From positions 13,614,505 through 13,678,504 of the forward strand of contig OY783195.1 of NCBI GenBank assembly GCA_963678675.1: a DNA stretch of 64,000 nucleotides, written 5' to 3'. Made by a program: the position numbers and the translations under genes. The DNA is from Xiphydria camelus (taxonomy: Eukaryota; Arthropoda; Insecta; Hymenoptera; Xiphydriidae). The notes below the pieces were generated by a model. The model ran no database searches. It worked only from the letters and a program-made list of their open reading frames with translations, and was not told the DNA's origin. Shown one piece after another: positions 1 through 9,983 of this stretch (position 1 is its first letter; each line of letters opens with the position of its first letter).

Positions 1-177
1 TGTTAAACCATTTGTGGACGATTGGCTTCAAAAAGTGTAAGTAAATGATTTTGGAATATATTTCATACATTTTCCTTTTGGCCAATGGACGACTTCTTTA
101 TAAAATACTCGGTATATAATTTTGAATTAGAGCATGTACCAGCCCTATGAAACTACACCAATGCGCCTTATATAATA
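1..177. other. Left edge, no gene recognised
   Basis: AT-rich sequence that flanks the foldback element starting at 178. I see no coding or repeat structure in it beyond the TA at 176-177, which serves as the target site of that element. Confidence 0.5.
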
Positions 178-865
178 GACCAGGAGATAGTGACAGATTT
201 TATGCGATGATTAGTAAACGTCTGCCACTGCAATTGTACCTTTATATTGATCATAAGTGCCGTTCAAATCAATACCATAAAGCTCTAACGCAGTCCATAC
301 TATTTTTAAATAATTTTTCAAATTGTTCGCAGAACAAGGAAAAAAAAGTTTTAGTAAATGTCTGCAATTAATGTCAAAGTGAGATTCACGGAAAAATAAT
401 GCGGGCTAGCACAGTGGCAGACGTTTTCAGCACTCTGTTCGTTTGATAGCACAGGTGTGGAAATGTTGCAGAAATGTTAAAAAAAATGTTATTAGTAAAA
501 GTCTGCCAATATAAAAGATCCATAGTTTTAATCCTAGAAAAGATGAAAAAACAGTGGGCAGACTATTTAAGTGGTCCCGAGTACTCGGTACACGTCATCA
601 AACATGTCATCAAGATCGTATATACGTCGGGTAATTAATAAACGTTTCAAATTAATTTACCAACTAAAATTTAGTTAGAGATATCGGTAGAAAAAGTGGC
701 AGACGTTTTGTGTAGTCCCAACATGAAAAAAAAATAATTGTGAACAATGTCAAAAAATTATGAAAAAAATGATGATTAATAAACGTCTGCCACTTCATTA
801 TTATAAAATGTATGTCGTATAACAACGGTTTGCAATGGGCAGACGAATTCAATGATCATTATCAA

Positions 866-1554
866 GTTTATCTAATTTATCGTGGATGAAAAAATCGATT
901 ATTGCAAACGGAATGTGTGGACAATTAATAAACATAAAATATATGTTATAAATTAATCAAACGTTGTAGTGACAGACGATTTGAGTGATAATCATTGAAT
1001 TTAATGGATGATAGTTATTTTTCATACAAGACGATTAAAGTGAATTCTATCGACGAGCGGAAATTGCTAATTTACGAGAAACGAAGTTCTGAGTAAATTA
1101 ATTCCGCAAGTCGAGAACATTTTATCGTGTGTAAAATTTTATTTTTTTTCTATAGCAATATTCACAAAAAAACTAATACCAGTTAAAAGTTAAATTATTA
1201 GTAAGCTCACTTCCACATTGTAGTTGCAGCAAAGAAGAAAAAGTATATTTCCATGGAAATTAAGGTATTTTATCTACCCTTGCTGTTAAAAAAAGTATTA
1301 TTTTATCTATCTTTGCAGTTAGCCTGTTATTTTTTCGATTATTTTGAGTAGATCAGTGTACTGATTTCTGTAGCATCTGCTATAGAAAAAAAAAATTCTT
1401 AGAAACTATTAAAATATTAACAACGATGTCATTGTATGTGAAACTTTAATAGTTTAATGAATGTAGAAACTTAAAAACTGTTACGGGGCCGACACAACAT
1501 TATAAATCTGTATTGGAATAATATTTCGTGTTCGCGTTCTCCGCAACCCTGTTA
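866..1554. other. Interior of foldback element, no gene
   Basis: AT-rich spacer of the foldback element. Two further degraded copies of the arm motif occur near 923 (ATTAATAAAC) and 969 (GTGACAGACG). Nothing else is recognised. Confidence 0.45.
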
Positions 1555-2122
1555 GTAAGGGATCCCTCATAAGAAAAAAAATTGATTACCACTCCTCTGA
1601 AACTTTATGAGCAGCTTCATTTTGCCGAGTCTGCCAACTTTTTTATCTGCGAAAAGTCTGGTTTCCGCTGGGGTTTCGAGATATTAATAAATAATCATGT
1701 AAAATTAAGAATTTTGTTTATTGATGACCAACAAGCTGATTCTATATCCGAAGTAAGATAAATATTTATGAAATCAAACGGTAACATTGTCCGACAAGTT
1801 TTCTGCCATGTATGTCCAGTTCGACACTCTGAACATATGAAATTGATAAAATTTGTTAACTAATTACCATCGAGCTGATTTTTTCGCCAAAGATAGATAT
1901 TTATAAAATTTGATGGTAACATTGTCCGATAAGTTTTCTGCCGGGTATGTCCAGTCCGACAAAATTCATAATTTTGACATATTTGTTAATTAATATCTCG
2001 AAACCCCGGCGGAAACCAGATTTTTCGCAAATAAAAAAGCTGGCAGACTCAGCAAAATGAAGCTACTCACAAAGTTTCAGAGGAGTGGTAATCATTTGTT
2101 TTTCTTATGAGGGATCCCTTAC
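1555..2122. mobile_element. Nested foldback MITE, TA target
   Basis: About 135 bp at each end are inverted copies starting GTAAGGGATCCCTCATAAG, and TA flanks both ends (1553-1554 and 2123-2124). Between the arms lies a direct repeat of about 45 bp (near 1785 and 1920) containing ACATTGTCCGA and GTTTTCTGCC. No coding capacity. The TA duplication suggests a Tc1/mariner-type non-autonomous element that landed in the larger foldback. Confidence 0.7.
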
Positions 2123-2209
2123 TATGTTCTCCAATTTCACAAGCTTCACGGCGGGACACTGGCCCGGCCGATGTGTCTCGGAAAGCGCGAGGTGCCTAGG
2201 GATGGCAAC

Positions 2210-2324
2210 GATATATCGATATTTTTAATATATCGATTTATTCCTCAAATATATCGATATATTTTAATCGATATTTTGCTACCGATATATCGATGATATC
2301 GATATATTTTTTTCGATATATCGG
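2210..2324. repeat. Cluster of TATCGATA palindromes
   Basis: About 115 bp made largely of overlapping ATATCGATAT and TATCGATA palindromes separated by T-rich spacers. TATCGATA is the known DRE element bound by DREF in Drosophila, and CGATA is the core of the BEAF-32 site. Whether any protein binds here cannot be told from sequence, and it may be a simple repeat. Confidence 0.7.
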
Positions 2325-3380
2325 TCATCACCAACCAATGAGCAGACGAGCATTCGTGCATAACTGAATTAATTACAACTTATAAATGTTTCTTATTTTT
2401 TTTTATTTTCATACAATTCCTGAGCATTTTCAAATAATTTGGCGTAATCAAATGACGGACGTTTATTAATAATGGTCTACATCATTCCCTTTGTCATAAT
2501 CGATTTCCTCATCCATTGTAAATCAAACAGAGTCGACAATGATCATTGAATTCGTCTGCCACTTTGAAAACCCGTTCTTTTGCAACATACATTTTATAAT
2601 AATGAAATGGCAGACATTTATTAATTGAAATTTTTTAATCCGAAAATTGACAGTTTTAATTGCATCTGCCAGTACTTTATACGTTGTCAAAACGTCTGCC
2701 ACTTTTTTTTTCGTTATTAATTTATCATGAACAATCATATATCCGAGTAACAGACGTTTATTAATTACCCGGCGTATATACCACCTTGATGACACGTTTG
2801 ATGACGTGTACCGAATACTCGGGACCACTTAAATAGTCTGCCAAGTGTTTTTTCATCTTTTCTAGAATTAAAACTATGGATCTTTTATATTGGCAGACAT
2901 TTATTAATCAATTTTTTTTAAAATATTTCTGCAACATTTCCACACTTGTGCTATCAAGCGAACGGACAGCGGAAAACGTCTGCCACTGTGCTAGCCCGCA
3001 TTATTTTTTCTCGAATATCACTTTGGCATTAATTGCAGACATTTACTAATAACTTTTTTTTTCCTTGTTCTGCGAACATTTTGAAAAATCATTTAAAAAT
3101 AGTATGGACTGCGTTAGAGCTTTATGGTATTGATTTGAACGGCACTTATGACCAATATAAAGGTACAATTGCAGTGGCAGACGTTTACTAATCATTGCAT
3201 AAAATCTGTCACTATCTCCTGGTCTATAAATTGTGTCCCCACTATTGAAGCCGCTGGAAACAATTCCGCTGCATGGCGCCACTCACATGTGATGTTAATA
3301 GATCATTATAATAACGGTCGTGTACACAGAGGAAAACAATTCTTTGGATCAAAGAAATCGAATTCTTTGGTTTTCAATTC

Positions 3381-4598
3381 TTCCACTTAAAGAACGCGTC
3401 TTTAAGTCAGTTATATTAGTATTTTTTTGAAAAGACTGCATTTTTCACTTGAAAGAAATGACTTTATCGAATTTTTTTCTTTCCCCGAAAGAAATATTCT
3501 TTCAAATCAACAAGAAACGTCTTTCCGTCAATAACTCCGACGTCTTTAATGCTAACGCAGTTTTTCTTTAACTGAAAGAAGTATAGTATAGTCATTGTGA
3601 ATTACGTATTTCTTTGAAACAAATTGTTTCTTTAAATCAACATATGAATTGTTAGAACCAAAGAACGCAGAATAATCGTTGTAATAATTTGCTTCATTCC
3701 ACTTGAAGAACGCGTCTTTAAGTCAATGATTTTACTATTTATCTGGAACACTACATTTTTTACGTGAAAGAAATGACTTCATTGAATATTTGTCTTTCCC
3801 CGAAAGAAATATTCTTTCAAATCAACAGAAAACGCCTTTCCGTCAATAATTCTGACGTCTTTAATGCTAACGCAGTTTTTCTTTAACTGAAAGAAGTATG
3901 GTATAGTCATTGTGAATTACGTATTTCCTTAAAACAAATTGTTTCTTTAAATCAACACATGAATTGTTAGAATCAAAGAACTCAGAATAATCCTTGTAAT
4001 AATTTGCTTCATTCCACTTGAAGAACGCGTCTTTCAAGTCAATGATTTTACTATTTATGTGAAAAGACTGCATTTTTCACTTGAAAGAAATGACTTCATT
4101 GAATATTTGTCTTTCCCTGAAAGAAATATTCTTTCAAATCAATAGAGAACGTCTTTCCGTTAATAATTCTGACGTCTTTAATGGTAATGCAGTTTTTCTT
4201 TAACTGAAAGAAGTATAGTATAGTTATTATGAATTACGTATTTCTTTGAAACAAATTGTTTCTTTAAACCAACACATGAATTGTTAGAACCAAAGAACGC
4301 AGAATAATCGTTGTAATAATTTGCTTAATTCCACTTGAAGAACGCGTCTTTCAAGTCAATAATTTTACTATTTATGTGAAAAGACTGCATTTTTCACTTG
4401 AAAAAAAATGACTTCATTGAATATTTGTCTTTCCCCGAAAGAAATATTCTTTCAAATCAACAGAGAACGTCTTTCCGTTAATAATTCTGACGTCTAATGG
4501 TAACGCAGTTTTTCTTTAACTGAAAGAAGTATAGTATAGTCATTATGAATTACGTATTTCTTTGAAATAAATCGTTTCTCTAAATCAACACATGAATT
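3381..4598. repeat. Tandem array, about 3.9 copies of 315 bp
   Basis: The phrase AAGAACGCGTCTTT recurs at 3391, 3706, 4021 and 4338, giving periods of 315, 315 and 317. Each unit also holds CCGAAAGAAATATTCTTTC and AACGTCTTTCCGT. The copies differ by scattered substitutions. ORFs inside are incidental. Confidence 0.85.
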
Positions 4599-5032
4599 AA
4601 CACGTAACATTGAGGGAAAGTGAACACGAACCTAACTACCTAGGTACTGATCGCTACTGGCAGAGCGTGAGATCAAAACGTAAAAACTCGAACTCTATGA
4701 TCAATACTTATAAAATTCCTTCAGCGAGTGTAAGAGGCTTGACTGAAGGAATGACTAGAAATTAAATCTAAGCTAAAAATGGGTATAAAGGACCCAGAAT
4801 AATTGCAAGTCAGAGGGACTAGGACACCGCGCGTCACCGAGGGTAAAATCGGTCGCTGTCGGTAAAGATAAAATCGCTGTGCTAATATCCCGTTTGCCCG
4901 CTATGTGGCGAATATTCTCGGATGCAAATTTATGTTTTAGTATTTATAAGAGCAACGTTGAAAAGTCTAATGGTTGTCGCTTTATGGATCAATTGGGGCT
5001 TTGATCAACTGGTTTTTGGAAGTGGGTGAGTA
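4599..5032. other. Spacer between array and hairpin, no gene
   Basis: Unique-looking sequence between the 315 bp array and the hairpin element. No ORF or repeat is recognised. Confidence 0.4.
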
Positions 5033-6373
5033 GTCCGGGAGCCAGCAACGGTTTTCGTTACGTCATAGAGAACAGGGCTAGAATTTTTATGATGAGCTCC
5101 TTGTAACGTGTGAACAAAGGAATGACTGGTCTGGCAGCGCTCCGAGGGTGGTTTTGGCAACAATATAATTTTTAAAATTAAAAAAAAAAATGGAAGTTAC
5201 GTCATGTATAACAGGGCTCAAATTTTTATGAGGGCTTCGTTACAATGCATAAAGACGAGATAGTAAAGTCTGGCACTCTTCCGAGGGTGGAAAGTGGGTG
5301 CCAGAAGGGGTTGAAGTAGCTCCACATAAAGTCGTCTCACTCGCACTCAAGTGCGCGCATAAGACTATCTCACTCCCACTCAAGTGCGCGCACAATCTAT
5401 CTCACTCGCATTCAAGTGCGCGCAGGAGACTATCTCACTCGCAGTCAGGGGCAAGGTTTTTCTGACCTGGCAGGGCGTTTCCACTAGAATTTCGGTCTGG
5501 CATCGATAATTTCACTTTTATGGAGTAAGAGCTTCGAAATTCATTTCGACAATTAAATTCTAAATTTCTCAAATTAAAATCTGGACAAAAAATATTATTC
5601 TCAATAATAGCAATTCCTCTAGCAATGATTTTTAATCCGCAAAGACATTATTTCGATTTTTTATTTTGCATTTCGCGGTTCGTATAAGACTGTCTTCTCA
5701 CGCGCGTGCATAAGACTATTTCATTCTCACTCAGGGGTAAAGTTTTTCTGCTCTGGCAGGGTGCTTCCACCGAAATTTCGGTTTGGTATTAATAATTTCA
5801 CTTTTGGCAGGTATTTCGAATAATATGTCAAAAACTAAGACTGATTATTTTAGTGTAAACGGGGCAGTCTGGAGTAGCTCTTACTCCATAAAAGTGAAAT
5901 TATCGATGCCAGACCGAAATTCTAGTGGAAACGCCTTGCCAGGTCAGAAAAACCTTGCCCCTGACTGCGAGTGAGATAGTCTCCTGCGCGCACTTGAGTG
6001 CGAGTGAGATAGATTGTGCGCGCACTTGAGTGGGAGTGAGATAGTCTTATGCGCGCACTTGAGTGCGAGTGAGACGACTTTATGTGGAGCTACTTCAACC
6101 CCTTCTGGCACCCACTTTCCACCCTCGGAAGAGTGCCAGACTTTACTATCTCGTCTTTATGCATTGTAACGAAGCCCTCATAAAAATTTGAGCCCTGTTA
6201 TACATGACGTAACTTCCATTTTTTTTTAATTTTAAAAATTATATTGTTGCCAAAACCACCCTCGGAGCGCTGCCAGACCAGTCATTCCTTTGTTCACACG
6301 TTACAAGGAGCTCATCATAAAAATTCTAGCCCTGTTCTTTATGACGTAAGAAAAACGTTGCTGGCTCCCGGAC
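5033..6373. mobile_element. 1.34 kb hairpin element, TA target
   Basis: Arms of about 500 bp (5033-5535 and about 5872-6373) are near-perfect inverted copies starting GTCCGGGAGCCAGCAACG, with TA at 5031-5032 and 6374-6375. Within each arm a unit of about 38 bp containing CTCAAGTGCGCGCA is repeated four times with variation (5335-5450 on the left). The loop (about 5690-5810) carries a further degraded copy of part of the left arm, in direct orientation. The arms' high identity suggests recent insertion or gene conversion. ORFs within it are not genes. Confidence 0.8.
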
Positions 6374-6683
6374 TAGAGGTGTCGCGAACTCGCTCCAGCC
6401 TTGCCGCTGGTTGTCTTGGTACTACAGTGCTTCCAGGACCGGCCCATTAGTCTCTTGTAAATATTAGTTTTCTTCGCACAGCAGTCACAAACCATTGGCA
6501 AGCGGCGCTTTTAACAATCTGCGCATGCATGGATCAGTTGCGTTTTACTTCCAGTGAAATATCTAGCTCTCTCTTCAAAATACGGCGTTCATCTGATCAG
6601 AGACAATTTTACTTGGACCAAAGGAATATTATATTTTCAACTAGAAGAAATATTTCTTTACTTTAAATTATTATGTCTTTGAT

Positions 6684-7315
6684 TAGATGACCTATTTCTT
6701 GCCGCGAAAGACGCGAGTAATTGTCTTCAATACAACTTTTTTCGAGGTAAATATAGATATCTCAGTTATAGTAAGAAATATTCTGTTACGTCGAAGACAT
6801 ATTTCTTTGACTAGATGACCTATTTTTTGCCGCGAAAGACGCGAGTAATTGTCTTGAATACAACTTTTTTCGAGGCAAATATAGATATCTCAGTTAGGAA
6901 GAAATATTCTGTTACGCCGAAGACATATTTCTTTGACTACATGACTTATTTCTTGCCGCGAAAGACGCGAGTAATTGTCTTGAATACAACTTTTTTCGAG
7001 GTAAATATAGATATCTCAGTTAGGAAGAAATATTCTGTTCCGCCGAAGACATATTTCTTTGACTAGATGACCTATTTCTTGCCGCAAAAGACGCCAGTAA
7101 TTGTCTTGAATACAACTTTTTTCGAGGCAAATATAGATATCTCAGTTAGTAAGAAATATTCTGTTATGCCGAAGACATATTTCTTTGACTAGATGACCTA
7201 TTTCTTGCCGCGAAAGACGCGAGTAATTGTCTTGAATACAACTTTTTTCGAGGCAAATATAGATATCTCAGTTAGTAAGAAATATTCTGTTACGCCGAAG
7301 ACATATTTCTTTGTT
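6684..7315. repeat. Tandem array, five copies of 126-128 bp
   Basis: TAGATGACCTATTTC-type unit starts fall at 6684, 6812, 6938, 7064 and 7190. Each unit holds CCGCGAAAGACGCGAGTAAT and TTCTGTTACGCCGAAGAC. Because 126 is a multiple of three, the array leaves open reading frames of repeated 42-codon blocks. These look incidental. Confidence 0.85.
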
Positions 7316-7570
7316 TCAAAAACGCACTTCTTTTGCCAAATAACATCACAGTTCGAATCGAAGGTACAAGGATTCAAAATAAATAAATGCTCCTTCATTT
7401 GTACAACTGTTTCTGTCGGACAAAAGAAATATATCTTCCATTGAAATATTTGCTTTCGATGAAAGATTTCTTTGGACTAAAAAAATATAGTTTCGGAGCT
7501 ATACAAAGAAATATTTCTTTCACAACCCGAATAAAATGTCTTTGATCCAAAGAATTTTTTTTCTCAGTGT

Positions 7571-8085
7571 AGTGTTATTCGAACACTTCGAACATAATTC
7601 CGTGGATTGTGTATATTCGGTATATTTTTTTATGTTTAAATGTAACATCATTTTTTTAAATTTATTGTTAACGATGCCGTGCCATGTGCGGAGGACATGG
7701 AGGGGGTAACATCACGTTACTGCTGGCGCCGCGCTGCGGCGGACACAATAGCGGGGACAGAAATTTAGGCGAGTAACAGGGGGCTGGCATGTACTAATTT
7801 GTACAAAAATTTCTGACTGCAATAACTCTAATTCAAAATTGTATATCGAGTATTTTAGAGAGTGCAGATGCTCATGCAGAGGGCGATTTGACGTAATTGA
7901 GCCTAGGCTATGCGATATTGGTTATCGATTTGGAGATGCCGCATGATTGGTTGTATCGACTTACAGAGTACCCTATAACCGCTTCTATACAAAACATTCC
8001 TAAATACTGATATTTTTTCGACATTTTCGTATGCGCCATGCGTGAAAATACGTCCTCCGCTGTATTGCAGGATTTGCAGGATCGC
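7571..8085. other. No gene recognised
   Basis: Sequence between the tandem-repeat element and a pogo-like terminal fragment. It has a GC-rich patch near 7720-7760 and no recognisable coding sequence. Confidence 0.4.
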
Positions 8086-8228
8086 AATTTTTCGAAATAT
8101 CGGTTTAGTTATACAGACAAAAATGTAGGAAATTTTATTACAAATTCAACCATGTACGATAAGATATATTTCCCTCCTACAGTTTTCCAAATTTCTAACT
8201 GTTATGTTTGAGCGGGCTACCAATGGCA
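8086..8228. mobile_element. Truncated pogo-like element end
   Basis: This stretch closely matches 18965-19125, part of the left end of the pogo-like element at 18694-22307, including CCCTCCTACAGTTTT and GAGCGGGCTACCAATGG. The match stops where the Academ-like element begins at 8229. It is therefore the left flank of an older pogo-like copy disrupted by that element. Confidence 0.7.
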
Positions 8229-8688
8229 TAGTCCAAGAGCCGGCTGCTCGATCCCACTCTACATGTCGTCCCGAAACGAAATGTTGAAAAACCATTTGTC
8301 GGTGTCTGGGGTAATTTCAAACCGCCTACTTGCCAGATCTTAAGTGTGGCGAAATCATAGTAATTAATTAATGAAAAGTCATAAATCGGCAAAAGTATGT
8401 TACATATCGTCCTGCAATGAAATTTACAGCTTTCGAAAGCTTTTCAACTACCCATTCCAAAAGTATGGACTTGCCACCCCTAATCCGTGCCTAAACCCGT
8501 GGCAAGTCGGTTTGAATGGGGTGAATTTCGTGGAAAATATGCCACATCGTGTCCCGCCGTGAAATTTTGCAAAATTGTTAATCTTGATGTTTTTAAACTA
8601 ATGGCGTGAACTTGTCAACGCTAATCTGTGGCAAATCAAAACTTGCCAGCACTCAAAGTTGCCACTTCGGCGCGCGTGTTGGAGTGAG
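8229..8688. repeat. Left TIR of Academ-like copy A
   Basis: Inverted copy of 15231-15690, starting TAGTCCAAGAGCCGG and ending GTGTTGGAGTGAG. An ORF of about 63 codons appears in mirror form in both TIRs and is not a gene. Confidence 0.9.
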
Positions 8689-8795
8689 AGGGCTGGCGCG
8701 CACGCCCAGAAGAGAGACAGACACATTTTGACAGTTGTGCCAGAGGCCTCGTTGTACGCAAATATTGAAGCTCATTATAAACAATAATTGTGATA
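8689..8795. other. 5' leader of copy A gene
   Basis: Short stretch between the left TIR and the first ATG of the element's gene. No clear TATA box is seen. Confidence 0.35.
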
Positions 8796-9040
8796 ATGAA
8801 GAAGTGTTTTTTTGTGCAATTGTAACACTGGTGCGGCAGTGCTAGAATTTCGAGATGAAATTTTCAGAAAGCTTTCCGCGAGTGTGAAGTTTAGACAAAT
8901 TAAAAACTTCAAGTACGGAAATTTGCAATTACCCAATGACTGCGTGGAGAAAATGGATATCATGCACAATGCATGAACAAAGTCGTCGTTATTAAAAACA
9001 AGTATAGAAAGGAGTTCGAGGAATTCTGCTTTTCGGAACA
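8796..9040 (+). pseudogene. 5' exon of the Academ-like gene, frameshifted
   Basis: Too fragmented to appear as one long ORF. An ATG at 8796 opens a short frame (MKKC). After a run of seven T (8807-8813) the +1-shifted frame continues as a plausible protein with CNCNTGAAV, FRDEIFRKLS and MDIMHNA. One further shift lets it run through EFEEFCFSEQ to a canonical GTAAGT donor at 9041. C-x2-C near the start and HNAC at the end match the N-terminal zinc-binding layout of the related gene at 53174. I infer that this is exon 1, encoding the first zinc module, with two indels. Without transcript data the exon status is provisional. Confidence 0.5.
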
Positions 9041-9983
9041 AGTAAGTAATGTGACGTGCACAAATGTAAACTAACCTCACTTTAGAGCTGTAAATGTTAA
9101 GCACTATCAAAGCGAGACTCCCACAGTTTCCTACTCCAAGCCAAATCATTGCATTTTACAGTATTTATAAGCACTTTCAAACTTTATTAGCCTATCAAAT
9201 ATAGTCCAAAACTCTATTACTTCACAAATTGCGCATTTGTTTACAAATGATGCTGGCTTCCTCGAGGCTTCCAAAGTTTCACATTGTGAGCGAAAATTGA
9301 GCAATGTACATTGTCACCAGCATTTAAAAACTTCTCGAAACTTTTTCAGCCTTTTACATGCATTGCAATAGTATACTTCTCCATAAATTGCACGCATGTT
9401 AACAAATGACGCTGGCTTTCTCGAGGATGATTTTTGACTTAGTCGGACTTCTGATACGTTTTTTTTAAATTTTATAATTCAATATTTTATAATTAAATAA
9501 GCGAGGGTCGTTCTTTTTAGTCGAGTTCAAATAAACGAGGCATAAACTTTTTGCTTAAAGAAATGTATAATAAATCCTTCAAACAGTAACGTCACCGGTT
9601 CCTAAATTGAAATAACAAAACCTTTGGACTTGTGGTTCTTTTTTTCCTAAAGTTTTTTTATCGTAAAGTATTCTGTCACTAGTTAACAAAATTTAAAAAA
9701 TACTTGTTATTTTTTTTTCGAAGGAGCGCATCTTTACGTCTACTCCAACATCTGCTAACAGAAGCAGTTCACGTGTTGTCATGAGTCCACCTCGCCATTC
9801 AGTTGTACATGACGTTAGTGAGCCTGACATCATTGAAGCTACATCTCATCTTGAAAGAACCTGTTCCTTCCAATCATTACAGCATTCAGCATCGTCAGCA
9901 GATGCAACGGTTTGTCCATCATGGTCACAAAACGATGGATCTACGCCTTCCAGGGACTCCATTGAGAAGCCTGTCAATCCGAT
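9041..9983 (+). other. Probable intron and Ser/Pro-rich linker exon
   Basis: Starts at the GTAAGT donor and is noncoding until a pyrimidine-rich stretch ending CGAAG near 9722, a possible acceptor. From there a frame rich in Ser, Thr and Pro (TSTPTSANRSSSRVV) runs to a stop at 9985-9987, which overlaps the ATG at 9984. In the related gene at 53174 a similar low-complexity linker joins the two zinc modules in one frame, so a single-base shift near 9975-9985 probably separates them here. Confidence 0.4.

Larger units (their letters stand above)
178..3224. mobile_element. Large foldback element with TA flanks
   Basis: The left arm (178 to about 865) is matched by its reverse complement in the right arm (about 2537-3224). 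The tips start GACCAGGAGATAGTGAC on both sides and a TA flanks each end (176-177, 3225-3226), as expected for a TA-targeting element. Both arms consist of short inverted motifs of the form TGGCAGACGTTTATTAAT or its complement, alternating in orientation at spacings of roughly 60 and 80 bases. I see no transposase, so it is presumably non-autonomous. The arms have diverged by many substitutions, so it is not recent. Short ORFs in both arms are mirror copies of each other and are not genes. Confidence 0.75.
3324..7570. mobile_element. 4.2 kb TIR element made of tandem repeats
   Basis: The left end (3324 onward) starts ACACAGAGGAAAACAATTC and the right end reads, on the other strand, ACACTGAGAAAAAAAATTC. 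Both continue into TTTGGATCAAAGA, giving TIRs of about 35 bp. The interior is a 315 bp tandem array on the left and a 126 bp array on the right, both rich in AAAGAAAT/ATTTCTTT. A 1.3 kb hairpin element sits between them. I see no transposase gene and no clear target duplication. The CACWGAG tip resembles CMC-type (CACTA/Chapaev) ends, but that is a guess. Confidence 0.55.

Noticed and set aside
6815..7444. ORFs with repeated 42-codon blocks
   Set aside because: They follow from the 126 bp tandem period, appear on both strands and encode low-complexity Phe/Tyr-rich text.
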